Shown in pieces: positions 15,339 through 24,197 of a stretch of 32,235 bases of DNA (position 1 is the stretch's first letter; each line of letters begins with the position of its first letter). The translations under genes and the position numbers were made by a program. Location: NCBI GenBank assembly GCA_032123435.1, contig JAQBFJ010000058.1, forward strand, positions 1 to 32,235, given 5' to 3'. The notes below the pieces were generated by a model, which was not told the origin of the DNA, ran no database searches, and was given only the letters and a program-made list of their open reading frames with translations. Origin of the DNA: JAQBFJ01 sp032123435. Lineage in GTDB: Bacteria > Verrucomicrobiota > Kiritimatiellia > UBA8416 > JAQBFJ01.

Positions 15339-16415
15339 ATGAAAAAATATCTGATCGCAGGGCTGGCGGGCCTGTTCGTTTCGTCATTGATCTGCATTAA
15401 CATGGTTTTCGGGGAAGGATCGCTGGAACCGCCTTTGGACGCGTTTGGAACCAACGGAGCTCCCAGGGTGACAATGAAAACGCTTGACCAGATTGAGCCG
15501 CGTCGTCTTATCTCGTCTTTGCCGTATACGATAACCAATTCCGGATCCTACTATGTTACAGGTGACCTGCTGGGCGTCTCGGATTACAACGGCATCGTAA
15601 TCGACGCGAGCAATGTTCAATTAGATCTGAACGGTTTCGCATTGAAGGGTTCGACGAACACGCTTATGGGCGGCAACACTACGCTTACCGGCATATACAT
15701 TGATAACAATCCGCCTCACAACAACATTACCATCCGGAATGGGGTTGTCTACAAGTGGGGACAGTGCGGTATCAAAAGTACGCTTGCCTTTGATGTCACG
15801 ATCGAAAAAATAATGGTATCGTACAACGGCGGAACCAACGGGTATGCCGGTATGAGTTTGGGAACGGGACATGGCTGGACGGTAATTGACTGCAAGGCCT
15901 CCGGCAATAACGGCGATGGCATCAACGTGGGGCCGCGATGCTCTATCCGCCGGACCGTGGCCCGTGGAAATCACAAGAACGGTTTCTCCGTAATGAACGA
16001 GTCGGTGCTGGAAAACTGCAGTGCTCTGTTTAATTCGATGGATGGTATTCGCGCCGGTTCTGAGTCACAGGTGCGGGATTGTATTGTCTTCTCGAATCAA
16101 AGCAATGGCGTCAACGTGACGCACGGCGCTGTTGTTGTCAATAATCAATGCTCTTTAAACGGGAACGCATATACAGGTGCCGGAATACTTGCCGGAGATG
16201 AATGCCGGATCGATGGAAATTATTTGCGCAAGAATCAGTACGGCATTCAGATTTCGCCAGATTATCATAGAAGCATAGTCATTCGTAATATTGCTATAAT
16301 GAACACTGTTTCCAATTACGACCTGTCAATAGGGACTTGTTACAGTGAGATCATTACCAATGAAGAATCCGGATTCACCAACCCCAATCCATGGGCCAAC
16401 TTCTCCTTCTTTTAA
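15339..16415 (+). CDS. Secreted right-handed parallel beta-helix protein
   Basis: A 358-residue protein with a clear signal peptide (MKKYLIAGLAGLFVSSLICI, probable cleavage near residue 25). A linker containing APRVTMKTLDQIEPRR and SLPYTITNSGSYYVTGDL follows; I associate this signature with secreted proteins of PVC bacteria. From about residue 80 the sequence is made of repeated short strands with Asn and Gly turns (NGIVIDASNVQLDLNGF, HNNITIRNGVV, NGDGINVG, KNGFSVMN), the pattern of parallel beta-helix or pectate-lyase-like proteins. No catalytic residues can be named with confidence, so it could be a carbohydrate-active or surface-binding protein. GGAGG is 5 bases upstream. Confidence 0.82.
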   Translation: MKKYLIAGLAGLFVSSLICINMVFGEGSLEPPLDAFGTNGAPRVTMKTLDQIEPRRLISSLPYTITNSGSYYVTGDLLGVSDYNGIVIDASNVQLDLNGFALKGSTNTLMGGNTTLTGIYIDNNPPHNNITIRNGVVYKWGQCGIKSTLAFDVTIEKIMVSYNGGTNGYAGMSLGTGHGWTVIDCKASGNNGDGINVGPRCSIRRTVARGNHKNGFSVMNESVLENCSALFNSMDGIRAGSESQVRDCIVFSNQSNGVNVTHGAVVVNNQCSLNGNAYTGAGILAGDECRIDGNYLRKNQYGIQISPDYHRSIVIRNIAIMNTVSNYDLSIGTCYSEIITNEESGFTNPNPWANFSFF

Positions 16416-16581
16416 GCCGGACGCGAAGAAGAGTTTTTAGACCCCGCTTCGCTGATAAGCTACGCCGTGGCAAGCAGGATTATCCTCAGGGCATCCCTTC
16501 TGGGGTTTTGTCATGGTGAAATTCGGGCAGTAACGGATTTTAACGTTGATGTTGTCCCTGGCAGGATGATAAGCTATTTCC
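16416..16581. other. Short spacer holding repeat A copy 5
   Basis: The 166-bp spacer is mostly repeat A copy 5. There is no strong ribosome binding site just before the next start codon. Confidence 0.5.
16434..16490 (+). repeat. Dispersed repeat A, copy 5
   Basis: The core lies at 16445-16465. The flanks TTTTTAGACCCC and CGTGGCAAGCAGGATTA match copy 1 almost exactly. It begins 18 bases after the beta-helix stop. Confidence 0.85.
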
Positions 16582-18756
16582 ATGAGGTCTTTTTTCTGGA
16601 AATTATCTGCCTTGGCAGTCTTATCGTTGATAGTCTGTACGTCAATATCTCCATCCTATGGTTCTGATACATTACCCTTTTACCCGCTGAGTACAACACC
16701 CGGCGAGACTAAGACGATTCCTTCAGGGCCTGATGCCTTCACATGGAAAAAATATCGTACTGGGGTAGGAAGGCCGTGGCTGGACGAGGCACTATGGATG
16801 AGCTATACGAATTGGGGACAACAATCGACCAATTGGGATGCAAAGGCAAAGACATTTTTTTCGACATATGCCGTGTACAGGTACGGCCCGAATAGCAAAA
16901 CCGTTATTGCGGATTTGAAACGACTTGGTCAGGAATTGATCGAAAATGGATGCGCTGATCCGAACGTAGTCTATACATATGGCAACATAATTAACGTAGT
17001 TGATGGCAACGAAAAGGCGTTGCCGCTGGTGCAGCGTGGTTTGGAGCTTCTGGAGGCCAGTAAGTATCCGCGCATATTCTCGTACTATGCCGCTCGACGG
17101 TTGAAGCGGATATACGAAGGAATGCAGAGACCTAAAGATGAAATAGCGGCAATGAATCGCAAAAAAATGATTTACCTGGGGCAAGCTGCGGGAGATGCAA
17201 TCTTTAGAAATGGCAGCCAGCGATATTACATGGAAGAAGCGCTGAGTGAATGGAATAATGGGTATTGTAGTATACCCGATGACGGCGACCTGATGATGGA
17301 GGAACTTAAGAAAAACAAAAATACGGACCTATGGATTGGTCTTGTGATGGAAGGTGTGTACCATATTCGTAAAGGATGGAAGGCACGGGGTGGCGGCTGG
17401 GCCGACACCGTGACAGGAGACGGATGGAAAGGTTTTGGGGAAGAACTGGAAATGGCAGAAAAGAAACTTGTAGAGGCACATGGACTGCACCCGGAATTTC
17501 CCGAAGCTGCGTGCAATATGATAACAGTTGCCATGGCGTCATGTTCAGATTTCAATGAAAGAGAATGGTTTGACCGAACAGTAGCCGCGCAACTTGATTA
17601 TACGCATGCCTATTCCAGGCTGATGTGGGCGTTACGGCCACGTTGGGGTGGCAGTCACATGGAAATGTATAAATTTGGCGTGGAGTGCCTTAATACGAAG
17701 CGCTTTGACACAGAAGTGCCTCTGAAATACTGGCACGTGATACGGGATATTGGTTCAGAACTGAAAGACTGGAAAGATGCTTATAGGATGACGGGGGCGT
17801 ATGAGCATTTTAAAGTTCTCTTTGACGGCATGTTAGCAGAGCCGACAAGAGTAGGATCAAGTAATTATTGGAACTCCTTTAATGCTGCCGTAGCGTGGGC
17901 GGCTGGCGAATATAAGGAAGCCCAGAGACTCCTGGACGAGCTGGGGGATAATGTTCAAGAATCTGTTTTCCTTAGTTTCGGTTCTTCGCCTGCCTTAATT
18001 TTCGGTGATGTTTATCTGCGCAACTTACCCATTCGTGAGGAGTTTGAGAAAGCAGAGGCATGTTTCATGCAGGATCAATCGCTGGATGCGTTGCCTTTAT
18101 TCGAGAAGATCGCTGGAAAAGTAAAACCTGATTCTCATGCTGCTGCATTGATAAAAGATCGTATTGCCACGCTGAGGATAAATAAGGGCCTTCTTTCGGG
18201 CGAATGGGTTGACCTTGTGCCAGATGCTGATCTCTCCGGCTGGGAGGTCAAGGGCGGCAATTGGAGTGTGGACGAACATGGTGCACTAACAGGCGCTTCA
18301 CGTAAGAAAGATGACCAGTTAATGTTGTTATGCAGAAGTCGTGTGAAAGGAAATTATGAGATTAGAGGAGAGGAAGAGGCCCGGTTCAACGCTGGTGTTG
18401 TGATGGGGTACGCGAAAAAGTTGAGTTTTCAATACGCGAGCTTTCTTATTTACAGGCATACGGGCAAAGTGGTGTTATGTCACGGAATGTATCCCGGTAA
18501 TGGCATTGAACAAAATGCCGATCTGGCGGAAACAAATCGTTTTCTTGTTCAAGTCTCAAACAACACTGTTACGGCGTACGTGAACGATAAAGCCGTGTTC
18601 ACTAAACAGAAGACGGCAACTGACTGGTGGTCACCACATGATGGGCGTATCGGGTTTGGGAGTGCATGTTATAGGTACGAGGGCTATAATATAAAGTTCA
18701 GGAATCTGCAAATCCGGATTCTGCCTGGCGAGGCGTCTGAAAAGGTGGCGGAATAG
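16582..18756 (+). CDS. Secreted DUF4034-type helical-repeat protein with C-terminal jelly-roll (DUF1080-like) domain
   Basis: A 724-residue exported protein. Residues 1-28 form a signal peptide (MRSFFWKLSALAVLSLIVCT, then SPSYG). The middle is helical and TPR-like. Residues about 254-400 match DUF4034, with WKARGGGWADTVTGDGWKGF, EAACNMITVAMA and RLMWALRPRWGGSHMEM. Residues about 542-716 (WVDLVPDADLSGWEVKGGNW onward to GRIGFGSACY) look like the concanavalin/jelly-roll fold of DUF1080 (3-keto-disaccharide hydrolase-like) domains. The combination suggests an envelope protein that binds glycans, but a catalytic role is not demonstrated. The start is fixed by the signal peptide. It is separated from the beta-helix gene by a repeat A copy. 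Confidence 0.75.
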   Translation: MRSFFWKLSALAVLSLIVCTSISPSYGSDTLPFYPLSTTPGETKTIPSGPDAFTWKKYRTGVGRPWLDEALWMSYTNWGQQSTNWDAKAKTFFSTYAVYRYGPNSKTVIADLKRLGQELIENGCADPNVVYTYGNIINVVDGNEKALPLVQRGLELLEASKYPRIFSYYAARRLKRIYEGMQRPKDEIAAMNRKKMIYLGQAAGDAIFRNGSQRYYMEEALSEWNNGYCSIPDDGDLMMEELKKNKNTDLWIGLVMEGVYHIRKGWKARGGGWADTVTGDGWKGFGEELEMAEKKLVEAHGLHPEFPEAACNMITVAMASCSDFNEREWFDRTVAAQLDYTHAYSRLMWALRPRWGGSHMEMYKFGVECLNTKRFDTEVPLKYWHVIRDIGSELKDWKDAYRMTGAYEHFKVLFDGMLAEPTRVGSSNYWNSFNAAVAWAAGEYKEAQRLLDELGDNVQESVFLSFGSSPALIFGDVYLRNLPIREEFEKAEACFMQDQSLDALPLFEKIAGKVKPDSHAAALIKDRIATLRINKGLLSGEWVDLVPDADLSGWEVKGGNWSVDEHGALTGASRKKDDQLMLLCRSRVKGNYEIRGEEEARFNAGVVMGYAKKLSFQYASFLIYRHTGKVVLCHGMYPGNGIEQNADLAETNRFLVQVSNNTVTAYVNDKAVFTKQKTATDWWSPHDGRIGFGSACYRYEGYNIKFRNLQIRILPGEASEKVAE

Positions 18757-19060
18757 GTGGTGCTAGGGATTACGTCCCGAAACTCGCCAAATAAGACTTG
18801 TGGGCGCCATAGAGACTAATAAGCCCAGAGCCCACCCTTCAAGCTAATGCTTGCAAAAACAATCTTCTCCCAATCATGAACCATCCTGCTTGCCACGGCG
18901 TAGTTTGCGACGAAGCCGGGTCTTATCCTTTTCCTGCTTGCCCTGCGTAGCTTATCAGCGAAGCGGGGTCAAAAACTCCCGTTTCATGGTAAATATCTTT
19001 TCTCTTACCAATTGTAATGCCTGATACAATATGATATTAGCTTGTGTGAAAGCGTGAAAT
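18757..19060. other. Intergenic region with repeat A copy 6
   Basis: A 304-bp space between the secreted-protein genes and the defence-like island. It holds repeat A copy 6 (about 18873-18975). After it the repeats stop for the rest of the window. No gene or strong terminator is seen. Confidence 0.65.
18873..18975 (-). repeat. Dispersed repeat A, copy 6 (inverted)
   Basis: The core on the minus strand lies at 18945-18965. The preceding GCTTGCCACGGCGTAGTTTG module (18888-18907) is also present in copy 4. This is the last copy in the window. Confidence 0.8.
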
Positions 19061-19600
19061 ATGAGCAAAGCAACAATCAAAGTTTTTGCTGTGGTTATTC
19101 TGTTTTTGATTGGTGGCGTGAGATTATTGGCGGATGTAACCAATCAGAACAATGATGTTATTCAGTTACTTCCAGTTCAAACCAACAATGTTGATCAGGC
19201 ATTTCCGGACATAACTACAGTGGATGGGATGTCTGGTTTAGCGTTTGAAAAACTAGTTGGCCGGCTAATGGAAAAGCAGGGGTATAAGGTAGGCAATCTT
19301 CGTGCTTCCAATGATTATGGCGTTGACCTTATTGCCAACAAAGAAAAGGATCGGACAGCGGTTCAGGTCAAGCGCTCCAAACACAAAATTACCCGCAAAG
19401 CCATTAGTGATGCTGTAGCTGGCATGAAATACTACAAATGTACTAAGCCGATGGTAGTTACGAATAACAGATTTACAGAAGACGCGCGTGAATTTGCGCG
19501 TGGAACAGAATGTATCCTTATAGACCGGCCAATTCTTATTCAATGGCTCAATAATGCTGATTGCGTGCGTGACAATGAACAGGCTGAAAGACTATATTGA
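19061..19600 (+). CDS. Mrr-type restriction endonuclease with N-terminal hydrophobic helix
   Basis: A 179-residue protein. Residues 7-24 form one hydrophobic helix (KVFAVVILFLIGGVRLL), either a membrane anchor or a signal peptide. A linker leads to an Mrr_cat-like PD-(D/E)XK domain: SGLAFEKLVGRLMEKQGYKV, then YGVDLI with D89 and AVQVKRSK with Q102 and K104, the D...QxK catalytic set of type IV enzymes, which cut modified foreign DNA. Mrr-type nucleases are usually cytoplasmic, so the helix is unusual, though anchored versions exist. There is no separate DNA-recognition domain, so it is a minimal version. It lies 78 bp before the helicase gene and may be the first gene of that operon. The upstream ribosome binding site is weak. 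Confidence 0.8.
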   Translation: MSKATIKVFAVVILFLIGGVRLLADVTNQNNDVIQLLPVQTNNVDQAFPDITTVDGMSGLAFEKLVGRLMEKQGYKVGNLRASNDYGVDLIANKEKDRTAVQVKRSKHKITRKAISDAVAGMKYYKCTKPMVVTNNRFTEDAREFARGTECILIDRPILIQWLNNADCVRDNEQAERLY

Positions 19601-19678
19601 TGCTTAATTTAGGCGTGGGTTTTGAGACACTTAATTTTTAACGGCAGACCCCACCTTTGAGCAATAAAGAGACAGAGT

Positions 19679-22600
19679 ATGTCAGATGCAATGCACGTAA
19701 CAGGAATATGGGATAATCATAACCGTGGCAAGGTGGGCGATTTTTTACGAGAAAAAATACAATCCGGATCCAAGCTTTCTTTTGTTTCTGCCTATTTCAC
19801 GATTTATGCCTATGAAATGATGCACGATCAGATGGAGGCATCAGATTCCTTGCGATTTTTATTTGGCGAACCCCGCTTTGTCAGGAACATTGATCCTGAC
19901 AAGACTGACAAAAAAGCCTTTGATATAGAAGACTCCAGACTTCAACTTCGCAACCGCCTTGAACAGCGCCGTGTAGCGGCAGATTGCGCCGACTGGATCC
20001 GGCGCAAGGTGGATATTCGCTCTGTTCGTTTTCCAGGGTTCCTTCATGGCAAGATGTACCACATAGACAGTCACGGCGTTCAGGAGGCGCTTATAGGCAG
20101 TTCAAATTTTACAGTTGGTGGGCTGGGAATAGGCACTGGCCGCCGTAACAATATTGAGCTGAACCTGGAAGTGAATGACAATCGCGACCGGCGTGATCTA
20201 CTGACGTGGTTCGACGAGATCTGGGAGGATAAAGATGTTGTTGATGATGTCAAAGCCGACGTGCTGGCATATCTTGAACAGCTTTACGCCAATTACTCCC
20301 CGGAATTTATCTACTTCAAAACACTCTATCATCTTTTCGAGGATTACCTGCAAGAATCTGATAAGGGCGGCCTGCTGGACGAAAAGACAGGTTTCTTCGA
20401 ATCCGAAGTCTGGAATATGCTCTATGAGTTTCAAAAGGACGGAGTCAAAGGAGCAATTAATAAAGTTTTGAAACATAACGGATGCATCATTGCTGATAGC
20501 GTTGGTCTTGGAAAAACCTTCGAAGCATTGGCCGTGATCAAATACTTTGAATTGTTGAATCAGGATGTGTTGGTGCTTTGCCCAAAGAAGCTGGAAGACA
20601 ACTGGCAGGTATTCAAAACATTAAATGACACTCGAAATCCGCTGGAGAAAGATAAATTGCGTTTTAACGTGTTGGCGCATACAGATCTTGGGCGGAAAGG
20701 TGGCATGTCAGGGAGCATCAATTTAGCGACTCACAACTGGGGGAACTATGGATTGATCGTGATCGACGAATCACATAACTTCCGCAATAATGCAAAGGGC
20801 CAGCAGAATGAAGACGGAAGCAGGCGCAGATCACGTTATGAGTTCCTAATGGAAGATATTCTTCGAAAAGGCATAAAAACCAAAGTGCTTCTTCTTTCGG
20901 CAACGCCGGTAAACAACAGCCTTAAAGATCTGCGCAACCAGTTTTTACTTATTACGCAGGACCAGGATCAAGCCTTTCAGGACAAACTCGGCATCTTTAG
21001 CATATCCCAGGTGATGCAAAATGCACAGACACATTTTACCAACTGGGCAGATCCCAAAAAGAATCAGAACCGGAAAGTAACGAAACTTCTTGAGGCATTG
21101 GATTCGTCATTCTTTAAACTGCTGGACGAATTGACCATCGCCCGCTCACGCAAACACATCGTCAACTACTATGGCACTAAAAGCATCGGTGAATTCCCGA
21201 AACGACTCAAACCAATTTCAAAGTCTCCCGTCACGGACACCAAAGGGTATTTCCCGACATACGATGAATTGAACGAAGCTATCGCCGGTTACAAGCTGAC
21301 GATTTTTAATCCTTCTGCCTATCTCGATGAACGGCATATAAACACCTACATCAAAGAAGGTCAGCTTGTACTGTTCAATGACCAGAAACAACGCGAGTTT
21401 TATTTGATCAATATGATGCGTGTTAATTACCTCAAACGCCTTGAAAGTTCTGTCCATAGCTTTGAAATATCGATGGAACGCACCATAGAGAAAATCATGG
21501 CTCTGCTGGATAAGATTAATAATTTCGAGACCAATCGTGAAGAATATCAGCAACCAGACATGCTGGAAGACGTCAAAGATGATGAAGATCTGGCTGAGTT
21601 GATGGAAAAACTTACCGTCGGCAAGAAACTGATTATCAAACTGGAGCATATTAATCGCGACAATTGGAAGAAAGACCTCAAGCGCGACCTGAAGCAACTT
21701 ATTGCCATTCACGAAAAGGCGGCGGCAATCACGCCGGACCGTGACGCCAAGCTCCGGGAGCTGAAAACACTGATTGCCGAGAAGGTCCGCAATCCAATCA
21801 ATGGCGACAATCGAAAAGCGCTCGTGTTTACAGCTTTCTCTGATACGGCAAGTTACCTGTACGAGAATCTGGAAAGCTGGGCCCGAAATGAACTAGGTCT
21901 TCATATTGCGCTGGTTACAGGTACAGGCGACAATAGAACCACTTTCAAAGCTACCGGGTTTCAGCGCCAAACCGATTATTTATCTATTCTTACCAATTTC
22001 TCGCCACGCTCAAAACACCGCGAGAAAATGCCCAATATGCCGCAAGACAGCGAGATAGACATCCTCATTGCCACCGACTGCATATCAGAGGGGCAAAACC
22101 TACAGGATTGCGACTACCTTGTAAATTACGACATACATTGGAACCCCGTACGCATTATCCAGCGGTTCGGACGAATTGACCGGTTGGGAAGCACAAACAA
22201 GCAAATTCAACTTGTAAACTTTTGGCCCACAGATGACTTGAACAAATACATCAACCTCAAAGACAGGGTAGAGGCACGCATGGCACTTGTCGATATCGCC
22301 GCAACAGGAGCAGACGATCTACTTAACTCTGAACAACTCAAAGACCTTGTCACGGAAGAGCTAACCTATCGCGAGAAACAGCTCTTACGGCTCAAAGAAG
22401 AGGTAATTGACTTGGAAGAAATGGACGACAACGTGTCGCTCAGTGAGTTTACGCTGGATGATTTCCGTATTGAACTGATGAACTTTCTTGAAAACAACAG
22501 GAAACTTCTGCAAGACGCGCCGTTGGGGTTATATGCGCTCACGCCAACGTTAGATAAGACGAAAGACGCAGAGCTGTTAAATAAAAACTGGCACGAAATA

Positions 22601-23035
22601 GTCAAGCCGGGCGTCATCTTTTGCCTGCGCCACAAAAATCCGCCGCAGGAAAAATCCTCTTCCAATGTCAATCCGTTGGGCGCCCACTATTTACTCTATA
22701 TCCGGGATGACGGCACGGTCCGCTTTACCTTCACTCACGCCAAAAACACATTGACGCTCCTGCAGAAGCTTTGCGTGGGCAAAGCAGAGCCATATCAACA
22801 ACTTTGCGACCTGTTCGATCAGGCAACAGAACATGGCCGCAAAATGGAGAAGTACAACGAACTACTGGCAAAAGCAGTCAAGAGCATTACAACAACCTTC
22901 AAAGAGCGTGTAGCCGCAGGATTGCAGAGAGGTCGCGATTTCGTTATTCCTGACCGCAAAGAACAAGTCAACGACGATAACGACTTTGAACTGATTACAT
23001 GGCTGGTGGTCAAATCAGGAGGTGCTCATGACTGA
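19679..23035 (+). CDS. PLD-family nuclease fused to SNF2/SF2 helicase
   Basis: An 1118-residue two-part enzyme. The N-terminal 220 residues are a phospholipase-D-like nuclease with one full HKD motif, HGKMYHID (H123, K125, D130), followed by IGSSNFTVGGLG and an acidic NIELNLEV segment. The remainder is a superfamily 2 helicase/translocase: SVGLGKT (K279), VIDESH at 361-366, LLLSATPVNNS, and in the second lobe IATDCISEGQNLQ and QRFGRIDRLG (828-836). One HKD motif implies it works as a dimer. Such proteins move on DNA and cut it. It resembles DISARM logic (PLD nuclease plus SNF2 helicase), although there the parts are separate proteins. Its end overlaps the DUF1016 gene by 8 bases. The ribosome binding site is poor. 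Confidence 0.9.
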   Translation: MSDAMHVTGIWDNHNRGKVGDFLREKIQSGSKLSFVSAYFTIYAYEMMHDQMEASDSLRFLFGEPRFVRNIDPDKTDKKAFDIEDSRLQLRNRLEQRRVAADCADWIRRKVDIRSVRFPGFLHGKMYHIDSHGVQEALIGSSNFTVGGLGIGTGRRNNIELNLEVNDNRDRRDLLTWFDEIWEDKDVVDDVKADVLAYLEQLYANYSPEFIYFKTLYHLFEDYLQESDKGGLLDEKTGFFESEVWNMLYEFQKDGVKGAINKVLKHNGCIIADSVGLGKTFEALAVIKYFELLNQDVLVLCPKKLEDNWQVFKTLNDTRNPLEKDKLRFNVLAHTDLGRKGGMSGSINLATHNWGNYGLIVIDESHNFRNNAKGQQNEDGSRRRSRYEFLMEDILRKGIKTKVLLLSATPVNNSLKDLRNQFLLITQDQDQAFQDKLGIFSISQVMQNAQTHFTNWADPKKNQNRKVTKLLEALDSSFFKLLDELTIARSRKHIVNYYGTKSIGEFPKRLKPISKSPVTDTKGYFPTYDELNEAIAGYKLTIFNPSAYLDERHINTYIKEGQLVLFNDQKQREFYLINMMRVNYLKRLESSVHSFEISMERTIEKIMALLDKINNFETNREEYQQPDMLEDVKDDEDLAELMEKLTVGKKLIIKLEHINRDNWKKDLKRDLKQLIAIHEKAAAITPDRDAKLRELKTLIAEKVRNPINGDNRKALVFTAFSDTASYLYENLESWARNELGLHIALVTGTGDNRTTFKATGFQRQTDYLSILTNFSPRSKHREKMPNMPQDSEIDILIATDCISEGQNLQDCDYLVNYDIHWNPVRIIQRFGRIDRLGSTNKQIQLVNFWPTDDLNKYINLKDRVEARMALVDIAATGADDLLNSEQLKDLVTEELTYREKQLLRLKEEVIDLEEMDDNVSLSEFTLDDFRIELMNFLENNRKLLQDAPLGLYALTPTLDKTKDAELLNKNWHEIVKPGVIFCLRHKNPPQEKSSSNVNPLGAHYLLYIRDDGTVRFTFTHAKNTLTLLQKLCVGKAEPYQQLCDLFDQATEHGRKMEKYNELLAKAVKSITTTFKERVAAGLQRGRDFVIPDRKEQVNDDNDFELITWLVVKSGGAHD

Positions 23036-24191
23036 CCAGACTCCTGCGGCGGATTTTGATTCGCTGGTTGCCGCGATTCGTCATGTGCATGAGCACCTGG
23101 CCGCGCAAGCCAGCAAAGCCGTAAATACAAGCCTGACTCTCCGTAACTGGTTGATTGGCGCGTACATTGCTGAATACGAACTTTGCGGTCAGGACAGGGC
23201 TCAATATGGCGAGAATCTGCTGTCGAAGCTTGCAGACCGGCTCCAGAGTCTCAATGTAAGTAGTTGTGGGAAAAGGCGCCTGTACTTCTATCTGCGCTTC
23301 TATGACAGCTATCCCGGAATTGTGAGGTCACTGACCGCACAATTACAACCTTATTTACCGCAACATGTTGCGGTAAATGTTCAAAAACGGGGGACAGCGT
23401 CCCCTGAATTGGCTGTCCCCTCTGAAAAAGTGCGGTCAGCGACCGCACTTTCTGGGATCCAGCCAGGTAAGTTGATAGAAAAGCTCTCGTATACACATAT
23501 CGAGCAGCTTCTTGGCATTGATGATGATCTCAAACGCACCTTCTATGAAATCGAATGTATTCGTGGCAACTGGTCGATCCGTGAGCTGAAACGCCAGATC
23601 GCCAGCCTGTATTACGAACGTTCCGGCCTCTCCAAGGACAAGAAGAAGCTGGCTGATATAGCGCACGCCACCGCCGAACAGTCCGAGCCCAAACTTGCCA
23701 TACGCGACCCGTACATCTTCGAGTTTCTCGGCATCAAATCACGGGAAGCCATGAGCGAATCCGACCTCGAGGACGCACTCTTGGACAAATTGCAGGACTT
23801 CCTATTGGAACTGGGACACGGTTTCTGTTTCGAAGCCCGGCAGAAGCGGATTCTCATCGGCGACACCCACGGCTTCATCGATCTTGTTTTCTACCATCGC
23901 ATACTCAAATGCCATGTTTTGATTGATCTCAAGATAGAAGATTTCAGTCATGAAAACATTGGCCAACTCAACACGTATGTAAGCTGGTACCGCAAGAACA
24001 TGATGGCCGATGGTGACAGTCCGCCGGTTGGCATCCTGCTATGCACAAAGAAGGATCATGCGCTTGTTGAGTATGCGCTCGCCGGGATGGACAACAATTT
24101 GTTTGTCTCCAAATACCAGCTTGAACTGCCAAAGAAAGAGGATATCCAGAAATTCTTGGAAGAGAACATTCGAGAAACAGACGAGAAGTGA
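23028..24191 (+). CDS. DUF1016 (YhcG-like) PD-(D/E)XK nuclease
   Basis: A 387-residue protein. The start is the ATG at 23028, because AGGAGG lies 5 bases upstream; a GTG six bases earlier overlaps that site. The N-terminal helical DUF1016_N region (residues 1-95, TLRNWLIGAYIAEYELCGQ) and the C-terminal nuclease domain with FIDLVFYH (D285) and VLIDLK (D300, K302), followed by GQLNTYVSWY, are both intact. Between them, around residues 100-145, lies a segment coded by a cluster of DNA palindromes (23322-23451), which makes this region unlike the rest. The family is often found beside restriction-modification and Holliday-junction-like enzymes. Position between the helicase and the methyltransferase suggests a nuclease subunit of the same system. 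Confidence 0.9.
   Translation: MTDQTPAADFDSLVAAIRHVHEHLAAQASKAVNTSLTLRNWLIGAYIAEYELCGQDRAQYGENLLSKLADRLQSLNVSSCGKRRLYFYLRFYDSYPGIVRSLTAQLQPYLPQHVAVNVQKRGTASPELAVPSEKVRSATALSGIQPGKLIEKLSYTHIEQLLGIDDDLKRTFYEIECIRGNWSIRELKRQIASLYYERSGLSKDKKKLADIAHATAEQSEPKLAIRDPYIFEFLGIKSREAMSESDLEDALLDKLQDFLLELGHGFCFEARQKRILIGDTHGFIDLVFYHRILKCHVLIDLKIEDFSHENIGQLNTYVSWYRKNMMADGDSPPVGILLCTKKDHALVEYALAGMDNNLFVSKYQLELPKKEDIQKFLEENIRETDEK
23322..23451 (+). repeat. Cluster of perfect palindromes inside the DUF1016 gene
   Basis: Four inverted repeats lie within 130 bp of coding sequence. The near-palindrome GTGAGGTCACTGACCGCAC is at 23322-23340. A perfect 26-bp palindrome is at 23353-23378. GGGGACAGC and GCTGTCCCC arms are at 23390-23398 and 23412-23420. 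An 11-bp-arm repeat around AGC is at 23427-23451. The first and last share a GTGxGGTCA-GACCGCAC core, like duplicated units. All are in frame. Confidence 0.85.
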
Positions 24192-24197
24192 TGAATT

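Noticed and set aside
7451..18975. Possible CRISPR array from recurring 20-30 bp sequences
   Set aside because: The copies are kilobases apart, occur in both orientations and have no regular spacers; no cas genes are present.
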